Positions 53,006 through 62,275 of a DNA stretch of 64,000 nucleotides are shown piece after piece (the stretch's first letter is position 1; every line of letters begins with the position of its first letter). Below the pieces are notes generated by a model. That model was not told where the DNA came from. It ran no database searches and saw nothing but the letters and a program-made list of their open reading frames with translations. This DNA comes from Rhizobium leucaenae USDA 9039 (GTDB taxonomy: Bacteria > Pseudomonadota > Alphaproteobacteria > Rhizobiales > Rhizobiaceae), in contig NZ_AUFB01000009.1 in assembly GCF_000426285.1 (NCBI RefSeq), positions 1 through 64,000 of the forward strand, in the 5' to 3' direction. A program made the translations under genes and the position numbers.

Positions 53006-53166
53006 CACCTTCTCCCCATCGGGGAGAAGGACGCGCAGAGCGCGGGTTGAGGGGGCGTTGCTGGGCGAATTTCGCCTTTTGCTTGTTGCTCAATGTTGCT
53101 CCGAATATGCCGCGCCACCCCCTCATCCGACCCTTCGGGCCACCTTCTCCCCGAGGGGAGAAGGTA
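53006..53166. repeat. RIME-like intergenic mosaic element, copy C
   Basis: The inverted arms CACCTTCTCCCC-ATC-GGGGAGAAGG and GCGGGTTGAGGGGGCG, then CCCCCTCATCCGACCCTTCGGG and CACCTTCTCCCCGAGGGGAG, enclose a 60-base middle. It is inserted inside the rightward catabolic operon. Confidence 0.88.
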
Positions 53167-53194
53167 AGACTGCCGCAAACGCGGGAGACATCCG

Positions 53195-54268
53195 ATGACC
53201 TTCGATCCCACATCCCTTCGCCAATGGTGGCCGAAGCCCGCTACGCCGCGCCCGATCATCATCTTCGGCGCCGGCAGCATTGTTGGCGACGCACACTTGC
53301 CGGCCTACAACAAAGCGGGCTTTCCGGTCGCCGGCCTCTATGATCCGAATGGGGAAAAGGCGACGGCCTTGGCGGATCAATGGGGTATCCATGCCTTCGC
53401 GTCCGAGGCGGAGGCGTTTGCCGTCGAGGGTGCGATCTTCGATCTGGCGACTCCGCCCGCTGCGCATGCCTCTATTCTTACCAAGTTGCCGCGTGGTTCT
53501 TTCGCGCTGATTCAGAAGCCCATGGGCAGTGATCTCGCCGCGGCGACGGAAATTCTCAGGGTATGCCGCGAGCGCGACATCAAGGCGGCTGTCAATTTCC
53601 AGCTTCGCTTCGCGCCGATGATGCTGGCGCTCTATGATGCAGTGGACAAAGGCTACCTTGGCGAGGTCGTCGATTTCGACGCTTGGCTGGCGCTCTCGAC
53701 GCCCTGGGGCCTCTGGCCGTTTCTCAAGGGCCTGCCGCGCATCGAGATTGCCATGCACTCGATCCACTATCTCGACTTCATTCGCGGGCTGCTCGGCAAT
53801 CCCCAGGGCGTGCATGCCAAGACCATCGGCCATCCAAGCCATCAGGTGGCACAGACACGTACGGCCGCGATCCTCGACTATGGCGACAAGGTGCGCTGTG
53901 TGCTCTCCGTCAACCACGATCATGATTTCGGCCGCAAGTTCCAGGCCTGTGAATTCCGCATGTCCGGGACCAGGGGTGCCGCCTATATCAAGCTCGGCGT
54001 CAATCTCGACTATCCGCACGGCGAGCCGGACGAGCTCTGGATTAGCCCGGCCGGCGGCAGTGATTGGGTCGAGGTGAAGCTCGAAGGCTCCTGGTTCCCG
54101 GATGCCTTCGTCAATCGCATGGCCAGTCTGCAGCGCTTCGCATCCGGTGAAGATCAGGAGCTGATCGGTTCGGTCGAGGATGCCTGGCAGACCATGGCGC
54201 TGGTCGAGGCCGCCTATCAATCGAGCGCCGCTCCCGCGACGCCGATCGCAGAACTTCCAAAGGCTTGA
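53195..54268 (+). CDS. Gfo/Idh/MocA family oxidoreductase
   Basis: The 357-residue protein has a Rossmann domain (PIIIFGAGSIVGDAHLPAYNKAGFPVAGLYD; LIQKPMGSDLAAATEIL with the EKP-like motif as QKP) and a C-terminal Gfo/Idh domain (SIHYLDFIRGLLG). The usual Glu of the EKP motif is Gln here. It would oxidise or reduce a sugar or inositol derivative with NAD(P). GGGAGACATCCG precedes the ATG, just after the RIME-like element. Confidence 0.86.
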   Translation: MTFDPTSLRQWWPKPATPRPIIIFGAGSIVGDAHLPAYNKAGFPVAGLYDPNGEKATALADQWGIHAFASEAEAFAVEGAIFDLATPPAAHASILTKLPRGSFALIQKPMGSDLAAATEILRVCRERDIKAAVNFQLRFAPMMLALYDAVDKGYLGEVVDFDAWLALSTPWGLWPFLKGLPRIEIAMHSIHYLDFIRGLLGNPQGVHAKTIGHPSHQVAQTRTAAILDYGDKVRCVLSVNHDHDFGRKFQACEFRMSGTRGAAYIKLGVNLDYPHGEPDELWISPAGGSDWVEVKLEGSWFPDAFVNRMASLQRFASGEDQELIGSVEDAWQTMALVEAAYQSSAAPATPIAELPKA

Positions 54269-54271
54269 GGA

Positions 54272-54724
54272 ATGGCAGAACAAACCATCTATTTCGAAGA
54301 CTATGAGCTCGGTCATGTCCGCACGACGACCGGGCGGACGATCACCGAGACCGATTTCGTCGTCCATGCCGGTCATACCGGCGATTTCTTTCCGCATCAT
54401 GTGGATGCGGAATTCGCCAAGACCTTGCCCGGCGGCCAGCGCATCGCTCACGGCACGATGATCTTTTCGATCGGCGTCGGGCTGACCGCATCGCTCATCA
54501 ACCCCGTCGCCTTTTCCTATGGCTACGACCGGCTGCGCTTCATCCGCCCCGTCCATATCGGTGACACGATCCGTACGCGGGTGACGATATCGGCGAAAGA
54601 GGACGATCCGAAACGCCCGGCATCCGGGCGCGTTGTCGAACGCTGCGAAGTGCTGAACCAGCGCGGCGAGGTCGTACTCGCCGCCGACCACATCCTGATC
54701 GTCGAGCGCAAAACGGCAAACTGA
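54272..54724 (+). CDS. MaoC-like hot-dog hydratase 2
   Basis: The 150-residue protein is a single hot-dog domain: [25 protein letters not shown], then [15 protein letters not shown] with Asp and His of the hydratase motif kept, then [15 protein letters not shown]. It should hydrate or dehydrate an enoyl-CoA-type substrate, or form a complex with the MaoC protein at 44716-45261, which lacks the His. It starts 3 bases after the oxidoreductase stop. Confidence 0.87.
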   Translation: MAEQTIYFEDYELGHVRTTTGRTITETDFVVHAGHTGDFFPHHVDAEFAKTLPGGQRIAHGTMIFSIGVGLTASLINPVAFSYGYDRLRFIRPVHIGDTIRTRVTISAKEDDPKRPASGRVVERCEVLNQRGEVVLAADHILIVERKTAN

Positions 54725-54730
54725 GGGAGA

Positions 54731-55864
54731 ATGATGGCGAAACTCAAGGGAATGACCTGGTCGCATCCGCGCGGCTACGATCCGATGGTGGCTTGCTCGG
54801 CCATCTGGAAGGAAAAGACCGGCGTCGAGGTCGTCTGGGAAAAGCGCTCGCTGCAGGATTTCGAAACCTTTCCCGTCGAAGAGCTGGCTGCAGCCTACGA
54901 CCTCATCGTCATCGATCATCCGCATGTCGGCCAGATTACGCGTGAGAACTGCCTGCTGCCGCTTGACGATGCCGCGCATGCCGAGGAGCTTGCTGCAATC
55001 GCCGCCGGCACGGTCGGGCGCTCCTATCCGAGCTACAATTGGCAGGGCCGGCAGTGGGCATTCCCGATCGATGCGGCAACGCAGGTTCAGGCCTACCGGC
55101 CGGATCGGTTGAGCGGCCCGATCACCGATCTTGCCGCGATTGTATCGCTGGCGGCCAAGCGCAAGGCGATCCTGCCGATGCGGCCGCCGCATGTGCTGAT
55201 GACCTTCTTCACGCTTGCGGCGCATCTCGGCACGCCCTGCAGCGTCGAAGGGCCGGAGTGTATTGCCAGGGCGGATGGGGAAGCCGTGCTCGACTGGATG
55301 GCGCGGCTCGTCGGGGGCATGGATGTCAAATGCTACGACATGGACCCGATCGCCGTCTTCGATCTGATGAGCCAGCCGGATTGTCCCTATGAGGTCGTTC
55401 CCTTCACCTATGGCTATGTCAGCTATTCCTTCGCCGGATTCCGACCAGCGCGCTTAGCCTTCGCCGACATGCCGGTGATAGGTGGCCGTGCGCCCAACGG
55501 CTCGGCGCTCGGCGGCACCGGTATTGCCGTTTCGGCCCGGACGCAAATGTCGGAGGAAGCCAAGGCTTTTGCACGTTGGATTGCCAGCGGGCCGGTGCAG
55601 GCGGGCGCCTATGCCAGCGGCAATGGCCAGCCCGGCCACGCCGAGGCCTGGGTCAGCGATGCCGTCAACGCGCCGGCACTCGATTTCTACCGCAATACGC
55701 GCGCCACGCTGGAGGGCTCCTATGTCCGGCCGCGTCACAATGGCTACATGGCTTTCCAGAGCGAAGCGTCTGATATTATTAACAATGGACTGCGCACGGC
55801 CGAGCGGCATACAGTCCTCATCGACAAGCTCAACCGGCGCTTCGCGCAATCGTTCGAAAGCTAG
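54731..55864 (+). CDS. solute-binding-protein homologue without signal peptide
   Basis: The 377-residue protein has the fold pattern of extracellular sugar-binding proteins (GYDPMVACSAIWKEKTGVEVVWEKRSLQDFE; YDLIVIDHPHVG; AFPIDAATQVQAYRPD; GSALGGTGIAVSA). It begins MMAKLKGMTWSHPRG, directly at the first strand, with no hydrophobic leader. Upstream codons in the frame supply no leader either, because the MaoC gene ends 6 bases before. It therefore probably stays in the cytoplasm. It may hold a pathway intermediate or have another role. Its neighbours are MaoC 2 and the SDR. Confidence 0.75.
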   Translation: MMAKLKGMTWSHPRGYDPMVACSAIWKEKTGVEVVWEKRSLQDFETFPVEELAAAYDLIVIDHPHVGQITRENCLLPLDDAAHAEELAAIAAGTVGRSYPSYNWQGRQWAFPIDAATQVQAYRPDRLSGPITDLAAIVSLAAKRKAILPMRPPHVLMTFFTLAAHLGTPCSVEGPECIARADGEAVLDWMARLVGGMDVKCYDMDPIAVFDLMSQPDCPYEVVPFTYGYVSYSFAGFRPARLAFADMPVIGGRAPNGSALGGTGIAVSARTQMSEEAKAFARWIASGPVQAGAYASGNGQPGHAEAWVSDAVNAPALDFYRNTRATLEGSYVRPRHNGYMAFQSEASDIINNGLRTAERHTVLIDKLNRRFAQSFES

Positions 55865-55892
55865 GGTAAGGCGGTTTTAGCTGTTTGTTTTC

Positions 55893-55957
55893 GCATGATC
55901 TTATCCGCAAGCAACCACGCATTTTCGCTTCGTGGCCTTTCGGTGCCGGGATCATGC
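55893..55957. repeat. rhizobial palindromic repeat family 2, copy 3
   Basis: The perfect outer arms GCATGATC / GATCATGC enclose TTATCCGCAAGC and a CGCTTCG-like core. It lies between the signal-less binding-protein gene and the SDR gene, inside the operon. Confidence 0.75.
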
Positions 55958-55979
55958 CCTGGAGGAAAGGATCAGGAAT

Positions 55980-56711
55980 ATGAGTCACGGATTGGAAGGC
56001 AAAAAGGTCGTCATCACGGCGGCGGGACAGGGTATCGGCCGTGCAACGGCGGAGCGTTTCATTTCGCTCGGCGCGCATGTGTTCGCCACCGACGTCAACG
56101 AGCAGACGCTCTCGACGCTGGAAGGCGCCAGCAAGCATGTGCTGAATGTCCTCGATAGTGCCGCGGTGAAGGCTTATGCCGACGAACTCGGCCCGATCGA
56201 CGTGCTCTTCAATTGCGCCGGCTTCGTGCATGCCGGCACCATCCTCGACTGCGAAGAGAAGGATTGGGATTTCTCCTTCAACCTTAATGCAAAGGCGATG
56301 TACACGACCTGCCGCACCTTCCTGCCGGGTATGCTCGAGAAGGGCAAAGGATCCATCGTCAACATGTCCTCGGTCGCCTCCAGCGTGAAGGGCGTGCCGA
56401 ATCGCTTCGCCTATTGTGCCTCCAAGGCAGCCGTGATCGGCCTCACCAAAGCGATCGCCGCCGATTTCGTGGCCAAGGGTGTTCGCGCCAACGCCATTTG
56501 CCCGGGCACGGTCGACAGCCCGTCGCTGCATGAGCGCCTGCGCGCCACCGGCGATTATGAGAAGGCCATGACCGACTTCATCGCCCGTCAGCCGATGGGC
56601 CGTATTGCCGACGCCAAGGAGATCGCGGCGCTGGTGACCTATCTGGCCGGCGACGAAGCGGGCTTCACCACCGGTCAGATCCATGTCATCGACGGCGGTT
56701 GGACAGCTTGA
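55980..56711 (+). CDS. SDR oxidoreductase resembling 2-keto-3-deoxy-L-fuconate dehydrogenase
   Basis: The 243-residue classical SDR has TAAGQGIGRAT (NAD motif), FNCAGF in place of NNAG, catalytic Ser in MSSVASS, YCASK and ICPGTVDSPSL. The TAAGQGIG and NCAG variants and the MSHGLEGKKV opening are those of the DHRS6/2-keto-3-deoxy-L-fuconate dehydrogenase branch. It would oxidise a 2-keto-3-deoxy sugar acid. GGAGGAAAGGATCAGGAAT precedes the ATG. It is the last gene of the rightward operon. Confidence 0.86.
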   Translation: MSHGLEGKKVVITAAGQGIGRATAERFISLGAHVFATDVNEQTLSTLEGASKHVLNVLDSAAVKAYADELGPIDVLFNCAGFVHAGTILDCEEKDWDFSFNLNAKAMYTTCRTFLPGMLEKGKGSIVNMSSVASSVKGVPNRFAYCASKAAVIGLTKAIAADFVAKGVRANAICPGTVDSPSLHERLRATGDYEKAMTDFIARQPMGRIADAKEIAALVTYLAGDEAGFTTGQIHVIDGGWTA

Positions 56712-56823
56712 CTTAGCGTCTTTTCAGAGAACGGAGGCCTCAAATTGCGGGGCCTCTTTTCGTTTGCCAGTTTCGTCAGAGAATCTATATCTGATGGATA
56801 TTTAGCGAATGGGAGAGGGCGGC

Positions 56824-57498
56824 ATGCGCATGGACGAACAGCACCATCGTTCCGGGGCTGCCATGCTGTTGCACAAGCATCAGGTGATTCTGGTCAGCGT
56901 CGCGGCCGGCATCTTGTTCTTCCTGTTTCTAACCTCGCGTGCGTTCAATCCTGGCAACTTGCTTATCTGCTGGGATGCTACCGCCATCGTCTATATCGTC
57001 TTCAGTCTGTATCGAATGCTGACATCCGATGTGCATCGCATTCGCAAGCGTTCGGCTGATCTTGATTTTTCGGATGCAGTTCTGCTGTTCCTCTCGATCG
57101 CGGCTGCAATTGCCAGTGTCGGCGGCATCGCCCTGGACCTTCTCGGCGTCAAGGAAGCGCCGCCGCAGGTGGCGCTGTTCCGCGTGGCGATGGCGATTGT
57201 GACGATCCTGATTTCCTGGGTGTTCCTGCACATGCTTTTCACTGTCCACTATGCGCACCGCTTCTATCGCGGTCCGGGCAAGGGACAGGGATTGAAATTC
57301 GCCGAGCCGCTAGAGGAGCCGATTTATTGGGATTTCCTCTATTTCTCCTTTACCATCGGTGTCGCCGCCCAGACCGCCGATATCGGCGTATCCACTATGA
57401 GCATGCGCAAGCTGGTGCTGCTGCATGCCATCCTGTCGTTCCTGTTCAACACGACGATCCTGGCGCTTGCCATCAATGTCGGGGCGAGCCTGGTGTAG
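56824..57498 (+). CDS. DUF1345 family membrane protein
   Basis: The 224-residue protein has about five membrane segments and the DUF1345 features LICWDATAIVYIVFSLYRM and EPIYWDFLYFSFTIGVAAQTADIGVS. The start at 56824 is preferred (GAGAGGGCGGC upstream); an ATG five codons earlier is possible. The function is unknown. It is a single gene after the catabolic operon. Confidence 0.88.
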   Translation: MRMDEQHHRSGAAMLLHKHQVILVSVAAGILFFLFLTSRAFNPGNLLICWDATAIVYIVFSLYRMLTSDVHRIRKRSADLDFSDAVLLFLSIAAAIASVGGIALDLLGVKEAPPQVALFRVAMAIVTILISWVFLHMLFTVHYAHRFYRGPGKGQGLKFAEPLEEPIYWDFLYFSFTIGVAAQTADIGVSTMSMRKLVLLHAILSFLFNTTILALAINVGASLV

Positions 57499-57533
57499 CT
57501 CGCCCTCCGAAGCATTGTTGAGGTACCGCCGGC

Positions 57534-57707
57534 CTAAAGCACGGCGTTGCCGGCCATTACCGCCATGATCAGGAATACTATGAAGATGATCAGGAAGATC
57601 GCGAACAGCACGCGGGCGATGGTCGCCGTTGCGGCCGAGACGCCGGAAAAGCCGAAAAAGCCGGCGATCAGGGAAATCACGAAGAATATGAGAGCCCATT
57701 TCAGCAT
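57534..57707 (-). CDS. DUF1328 small membrane protein
   Basis: The 57-residue protein has two hydrophobic helices (about 4-22 and 28-50) with [32 protein letters not shown], the DUF1328/YtjA family pattern. GAGGAG lies just before the ATG at 57707. These proteins are common in stress responses, but the role is not known. Confidence 0.88.
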   Translation of the reverse strand: MLKWALIFFVISLIAGFFGFSGVSAATATIARVLFAIFLIIFIVFLIMAVMAGNAVL

Positions 57708-57914
57708 TAGAAATCTCCTCTGCGTTGCGCCTAATGAAGACGCAGAACACAAGAAATTGTTCCGATGCCGTTTTGATCGGCGGGAGTGATGGACCTATCG
57801 TTTTAGGGGAGTCCGTCTCATCCAACAGGGAAAAATGGAGTTCGAACGTCCCGCGTCAGCCGGCGCTGCAATCGACCCAATGGACCGATTGCTTCGGTTG
57901 CACCGAACCGTTCC

Positions 57915-59342
57915 TCATCCATGATTGATCATGACATGCCGGACGGCAGTGTAGTCTTCGATAGCGTAGACCGACATGTCCTTCCCATAGCCGGATTGCT
58001 TCAGTCCGCCATGCGGCATTTCGTTGACCAGCATGAAGTGGGTGTTGATCCAGGTGCAGCCGTATTGCAGGCGGGCGGCGGTTTGCATGCCGCGGCTGAT
58101 GTCCTTGGTCCAGACGGAGGAGGCAAGGCCGTAATCGCTATCGTTGGCCCAAGCGACGGCGTCGTCGGCGCTGGTGAAGCGGGTAACGGAGACGACGGGA
58201 CCGAACACTTCGCGCCGGACGATCTCGTCGTCCTGTGTGGCGCCGGCAACCACGGTCGGGGCATAGAAGCAGCCGCGATCGCCGGAGGTCTTGCCGCCGG
58301 TGGTGATTTCCATGTGCTTGTGCTCGGCGGCCCGGGTGACGAAACTTTCGACCCGGTCACGCTGGCGCTTGGAGATCAGCGGTCCGATCTCGTTTTCGGT
58401 GTCGTCCCCCAGGTTGAACTTGATGCTGGAGACGGCTGAGGTCAGGTCGGCGACGAAATTGTCATAGACCTTGGCGTCGGCGTAGATGCGGCAGGCGGCG
58501 GTGCAGTCCTGGCCGGCATTGTAATAGCCGAAGGTCCGGATGCCGGCGACGACGGCATCGATGTCCGCGTCATCGAAGACGATGACCGGTGCCTTGCCGC
58601 CGAGTTCGAGATGCGTGCGCTTCACTGTCTTGGCGGCGGCCTGTAGCACTTTTTTGCCAGTGGCGACATCGCCGGTGATCGACACCATGCTGATTTTCGG
58701 ATGGTTGATCAGCGCATTTCCGACGCTTTCGCCGCGGCCGAGGATGACGTTGACGACGCCTTCCGGCAGGATGTCCGAAAGCAGTTTCGCCATCTTCAGT
58801 GCCGTCAGCGGTGTCTGTTCGGAGGGCTTGAAGATGACGGTGTTGCCGCCGGCAATCGCCGGTGCCAGTTTCCAGGCCATCATCATCAGCGGATAGTTCC
58901 ACGGCGCGATCGAGCCGACGATACCGATCGGATCGCGGCGGATCATCGAGGTGTGGCCGGGCAAGTATTCGCCGGCAACCGGCCCATGCAGGTTACGCAC
59001 GGCGCCGGCGAAGAAGCGGTAGCAATCGACGATGGCCGGGATTTCGTCGTTGAGGACGGCATTGATCGGCTTGCCGCAGTTCAGCGCTTCCAGCGTTGCA
59101 AAGCCTTCGGCATCCTTCTCGATGGCATCGGCGATCTTCAGGAGATAGGTGGAGCGCTGGGCGGGTGTCGTCTGCGACCAGCTCGTGAAAGCCTTTTCGG
59201 CGGCGTCGACGGCAATGTCGATCTGGCTGAGCGAGGCTTCCGGCAGGTTGAGCACCGTCTCCCCCGTCTTCGGGTTGAGGATATGCTCTTCCGTCTCCGT
59301 ACCGGCCTCAAAGCGGGAGCCGATCAGCATTTGGGTATCCAT
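57915..59342 (-). CDS. gamma-aminobutyraldehyde dehydrogenase (PatD/YdcW-like)
   Basis: The 475-residue aldehyde dehydrogenase has the general base Glu in HLELGGKAP and the nucleophile Cys in [13 protein letters not shown], with [23 protein letters not shown] at the cofactor site. It is closest to the gamma-aminobutyraldehyde branch, which turns putrescine-derived aldehyde into GABA. The context agrees: the four genes upstream form a polyamine-type ABC importer in the order of E. coli ydcSTUV. The start at 59342 has GGGAGA upstream; the longer ORF is not coding there. Confidence 0.9.
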   Translation of the reverse strand: MDTQMLIGSRFEAGTETEEHILNPKTGETVLNLPEASLSQIDIAVDAAEKAFTSWSQTTPAQRSTYLLKIADAIEKDAEGFATLEALNCGKPINAVLNDEIPAIVDCYRFFAGAVRNLHGPVAGEYLPGHTSMIRRDPIGIVGSIAPWNYPLMMMAWKLAPAIAGGNTVIFKPSEQTPLTALKMAKLLSDILPEGVVNVILGRGESVGNALINHPKISMVSITGDVATGKKVLQAAAKTVKRTHLELGGKAPVIVFDDADIDAVVAGIRTFGYYNAGQDCTAACRIYADAKVYDNFVADLTSAVSSIKFNLGDDTENEIGPLISKRQRDRVESFVTRAAEHKHMEITTGGKTSGDRGCFYAPTVVAGATQDDEIVRREVFGPVVSVTRFTSADDAVAWANDSDYGLASSVWTKDISRGMQTAARLQYGCTWINTHFMLVNEMPHGGLKQSGYGKDMSVYAIEDYTAVRHVMINHG

Positions 59343-59355
59343 AATTATCTCCCTT

Positions 59356-60171
59356 TCATTTGCCGCCGCCGGCGATCTGATCGCCGTCGCGGGTAAGATA
59401 GTAGGCTGCCAGGATCGGCAGGAAGGTAACGAGCACCACGACCATGGCGACGACATTGGTGACGGGGCGCTGGCGCGGGCGGATCAGCTCTTCCAGCATC
59501 CAGATTGGCAATGTCATCTGCTGGCCGCCGGTGAAGGTGGTGACGATGACTTCGTCGAAGGAAAGCGCAAAAGCGAGCATGCCGCCGGCCAGCAGCGCCG
59601 TGCCGATATTCGGCAGGATGATATGGCGGAAGGTCTGGAAACCGTCGGCGCCGAGGTCCATCGAGGCTTCGATCAGCGAACCGGAGGTGCGGCGGAAGCG
59701 GGCGACAGCGTTGTTGTAGACCACGACGACGCAGAAGGTGGCGTGGCCGAGAACGATCGTCCAGACCGAGAACGGAATATCGAACAGACTGAAGGCCGAG
59801 CGCAGCGCTATGCCGGTGATGATGCCCGGAAGGGCGATCGGCAGGATGACCAGCAGCGAGATCGCCTCGCGACCGAAGAATCTCGTCTGGCTGACGGCGG
59901 CGGCACAGAGCGTGCCGAGCACCAAAGCGATCGCCGTTGCGACGGTCGCTACCTGCACCGACAGCGCCAGCGACGACCAGACATCCGGTCGGTTCCAGGC
60001 AATGCCGAACCATTGCAGCGTGAGGCCTGGCGGCGGCCACTGATAACTCTTCTCCTCCGTCGTGAAGGCATATACGAAGATCAGCAGGATGGGCAGATGC
60101 AGGAAAAGCAGCCCGCAGGCGGCGGCGATCTTCAAGGGCAGGGAAGCCTGCTGGCCGCGATCAGAGCGCAT
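59356..60171 (-). CDS. polyamine-type ABC permease 2 (PotC/YdcV-like)
   Basis: The 271-residue membrane protein has six hydrophobic segments and an EAA loop ([26 protein letters not shown]). It has the PotC-like ending of this family. The start at MRSDRGQQ (60171) overlaps the stop of permease 1 by 11 bases. It forms the channel with permease 1. Confidence 0.9.
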   Translation of the reverse strand: MRSDRGQQASLPLKIAAACGLLFLHLPILLIFVYAFTTEEKSYQWPPPGLTLQWFGIAWNRPDVWSSLALSVQVATVATAIALVLGTLCAAAVSQTRFFGREAISLLVILPIALPGIITGIALRSAFSLFDIPFSVWTIVLGHATFCVVVVYNNAVARFRRTSGSLIEASMDLGADGFQTFRHIILPNIGTALLAGGMLAFALSFDEVIVTTFTGGQQMTLPIWMLEELIRPRQRPVTNVVAMVVVLVTFLPILAAYYLTRDGDQIAGGGK

Positions 60172-61126
60172 CGAAAGCTCCCTGTTTCTTGGCGATCCCG
60201 AGATAGACGGCCATGATGACGATCGGCACGACCGAGAAGGCGGCGGCGAGCGGCACGTTGCCGGCCGTGCCCTGTTGCGCATAGACGGCCTGGCCGATGA
60301 AGAGGCGCGACGAGCCGATGATCTGCGGAATGATGTAATCGCCGAGCGTCAGCGAGAAGGTGAAGATCGAGCCGGCGACGACGCCGGGCAGCGCCAGCGG
60401 CAGCAACACGGTGCGGAAGGTCTGGTTCGGCGTGGCGCCGAGATCGGCCGAGGCTTCGAGGAGGTTGGCAGGCACGCGCTCGAGGGCAGCCTGCGTCGGC
60501 AAGATCATATAGGGCAGCCAGATATAGACGAAGACAAGGAAGGTGCCGATATAGCTCACCGACAGCGAATTGCCGCCGACGATCGGTAGGTTAAGCACGC
60601 CGTCGAGCAACCAGCCGAGGTAGAGCTTGTCGAAAAGCCAGGTCAAAATGCCTTCCTTGGCGAGGATCAGCTTCCAGGCATAGACCTTGACCAGATAGCT
60701 CGACCAGAGCGGCAGCATGACGCCGAGATAGAACAGCGCCTTCCATTTTCCCTTGGCGTACCGCGCCGCATAATAGGCGATCGGAAAGGCGACGAAGGAG
60801 GAGGCGATAGTCACCAGCGCCGCCATGACGACCGTGCGGATGATGATGTCGAAATTGGCGGAGTTCAAAAGCTGCGCATAGGTCGCGAGGGTGAATTCGT
60901 AGTTCACCATTCCGGAGAAATCGTCGATCGAGAAGAAGCTCTGCAAGAGCAGCGCGATCAGCGAGCCGATATAGATGATGCCGAGCCAGAGCAGCGGCGG
61001 CGTGAGCATCAGGAAAAGCAGCAGTTTCGGTCGGCGCCAGAAGAGATCCGAGAGGCGGCCGAAGAAACCGCCCCGGCGTGGCAGGATCGAGGTGGCCGCG
61101 GGTGCGGCGATGGCGGCTGATATCAT
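60161..61126 (-). CDS. polyamine-type ABC permease 1 (PotB/YdcU-like)
   Basis: The 321-residue membrane protein has a long N-terminus and six membrane segments. Its EAA loop ([30 protein letters not shown]) and [16 protein letters not shown] are typical of PotB-like permeases. It overlaps the ATPase stop by 4 bases. Confidence 0.92.
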   Translation of the reverse strand: MISAAIAAPAATSILPRRGGFFGRLSDLFWRRPKLLLFLMLTPPLLWLGIIYIGSLIALLLQSFFSIDDFSGMVNYEFTLATYAQLLNSANFDIIIRTVVMAALVTIASSFVAFPIAYYAARYAKGKWKALFYLGVMLPLWSSYLVKVYAWKLILAKEGILTWLFDKLYLGWLLDGVLNLPIVGGNSLSVSYIGTFLVFVYIWLPYMILPTQAALERVPANLLEASADLGATPNQTFRTVLLPLALPGVVAGSIFTFSLTLGDYIIPQIIGSSRLFIGQAVYAQQGTAGNVPLAAAFSVVPIVIMAVYLGIAKKQGAFDAL

Positions 61127-62109
61127 GCGGCGTCGTCCATGTAATGGATATCGGCAGGCAGCCAGGCGATGCGCACCGAGGCGCCGGTGTCGGGAATGGG
61201 TTGGCCGGCGGGCACTGTGATATGCATGCGCGTGCCCTGCGCTTCCACCGAAAGCCGGGTGGCGGCGCCGAGAAAGCTGGTCGCCTGCACCGTCGCCGGA
61301 ACGCCGGCATCCTGCGTCAATCGTATCGCTTCCGGCCGCAGGCTCGCCCAGCGCCGTTCGCCGCCGAGCGATGACATGGTCTCAGGGGCAATCACATTGG
61401 AGGAACCGACGAAATCGGCGACGAACCGGGTCTTCGGACGCTGATAGATGTCATGCGGCGTGCCCTCTTGCACGATCCTGCCATTGTTGAAAACGGCGAC
61501 GCGGTCGGCCATGGAGAGTGCTTCGCCCTGATCGTGGGTGACGAAGACGAAGGTGATGCCGAGCGCGCGCTGCAGGCTCTTCAGCTCCTCCTGCATCTGC
61601 TCGCGCAGTTTCAGGTCAAGCGCACCAAGAGGTTCGTCGAGGAGCAGCACTTTCGGCTTGTTGACGAGGGCGCGGGCGAGCGCCACGCGTTGGCGCTGGC
61701 CGCCGGAGAGCTGGCCGGGGCGGCGGTTGCCATAACCTGGCAATTTCACCAGTTCGAGAGCCTGTTCGGCCGCTTTCAGCCTTTCGGTCTTGCCGATGCC
61801 CTTGACCATCAGCCCATAGGCGACATTGTCGAGGATATTGAGATGCGGAAAGAGGGCGTAGTCCTGAAAGACCGTGTTGACGTTGCGGCGATAGGGCGGC
61901 ACGCCCTCGGCGGTTTCGCCGAAGATCTCGATATGGCCGCCGGTCGGTTGCTCGAAACCAGCAATCAGCCGGAGGCAAGTGGTCTTGCCGGAGCCGGAGG
62001 GACCGAGCATGGCAAAGAATTCACCGGACGCGATCTCCAGATCGACGCGGTCAACGGCGCGGATCTGGCCGAAATGGCGCGATACCTGCTGGAAACGAAC
62101 GGCAGTCAT
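61123..62109 (-). CDS. polyamine-type ABC ATPase (PotA/YdcT-like)
   Basis: The 328-residue ATPase has Walker A GPSGSGKTT, Q-loop VFQDYALFPHLN, signature [15 protein letters not shown], Walker B LLLDEPLGALD and a C-terminal TOBE region. The start at MTAVRFQQVSRHFG (62109) is where the family begins; the 60-codon upstream part of the ORF has no family sequence. It powers the importer. Confidence 0.94.
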   Translation of the reverse strand: MTAVRFQQVSRHFGQIRAVDRVDLEIASGEFFAMLGPSGSGKTTCLRLIAGFEQPTGGHIEIFGETAEGVPPYRRNVNTVFQDYALFPHLNILDNVAYGLMVKGIGKTERLKAAEQALELVKLPGYGNRRPGQLSGGQRQRVALARALVNKPKVLLLDEPLGALDLKLREQMQEELKSLQRALGITFVFVTHDQGEALSMADRVAVFNNGRIVQEGTPHDIYQRPKTRFVADFVGSSNVIAPETMSSLGGERRWASLRPEAIRLTQDAGVPATVQATSFLGAATRLSVEAQGTRMHITVPAGQPIPDTGASVRIAWLPADIHYMDDAA

Positions 62110-62187
62110 GGGATGCTCCCGGGTATGCGGAGGTGAAGGGCATATCGTTTCGTCGCGCCTCTCCGTTTGGAAGAGGCTCGACGAGGC

Positions 62188-62218
62188 GATGAGGGGCGTC
62201 GGATTCGGGCCCCTCATC
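62188..62218 (-). other. stem-loop between binding-protein and ATPase genes
   Basis: GATGAGGGGC pairs perfectly with GCCCCTCATC around an 11-base loop, in the 166-base gap after the binding-protein gene. There is no T run. Confidence 0.65.
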
Positions 62219-62275
62219 GTCCCGATGCGATCGCACTCTTTAGGCTGTAGAGGCGGTCGCCATGATCGGCGTGAA

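Noticed and set aside
53123..55225. 700-codon minus-strand ORF
   Set aside because: It lies opposite the oxidoreductase, MaoC and binding-protein-like genes, which have clear families, ribosome sites and operon spacing. The minus product has shadow-type Arg/Asp-rich composition and no known domain.
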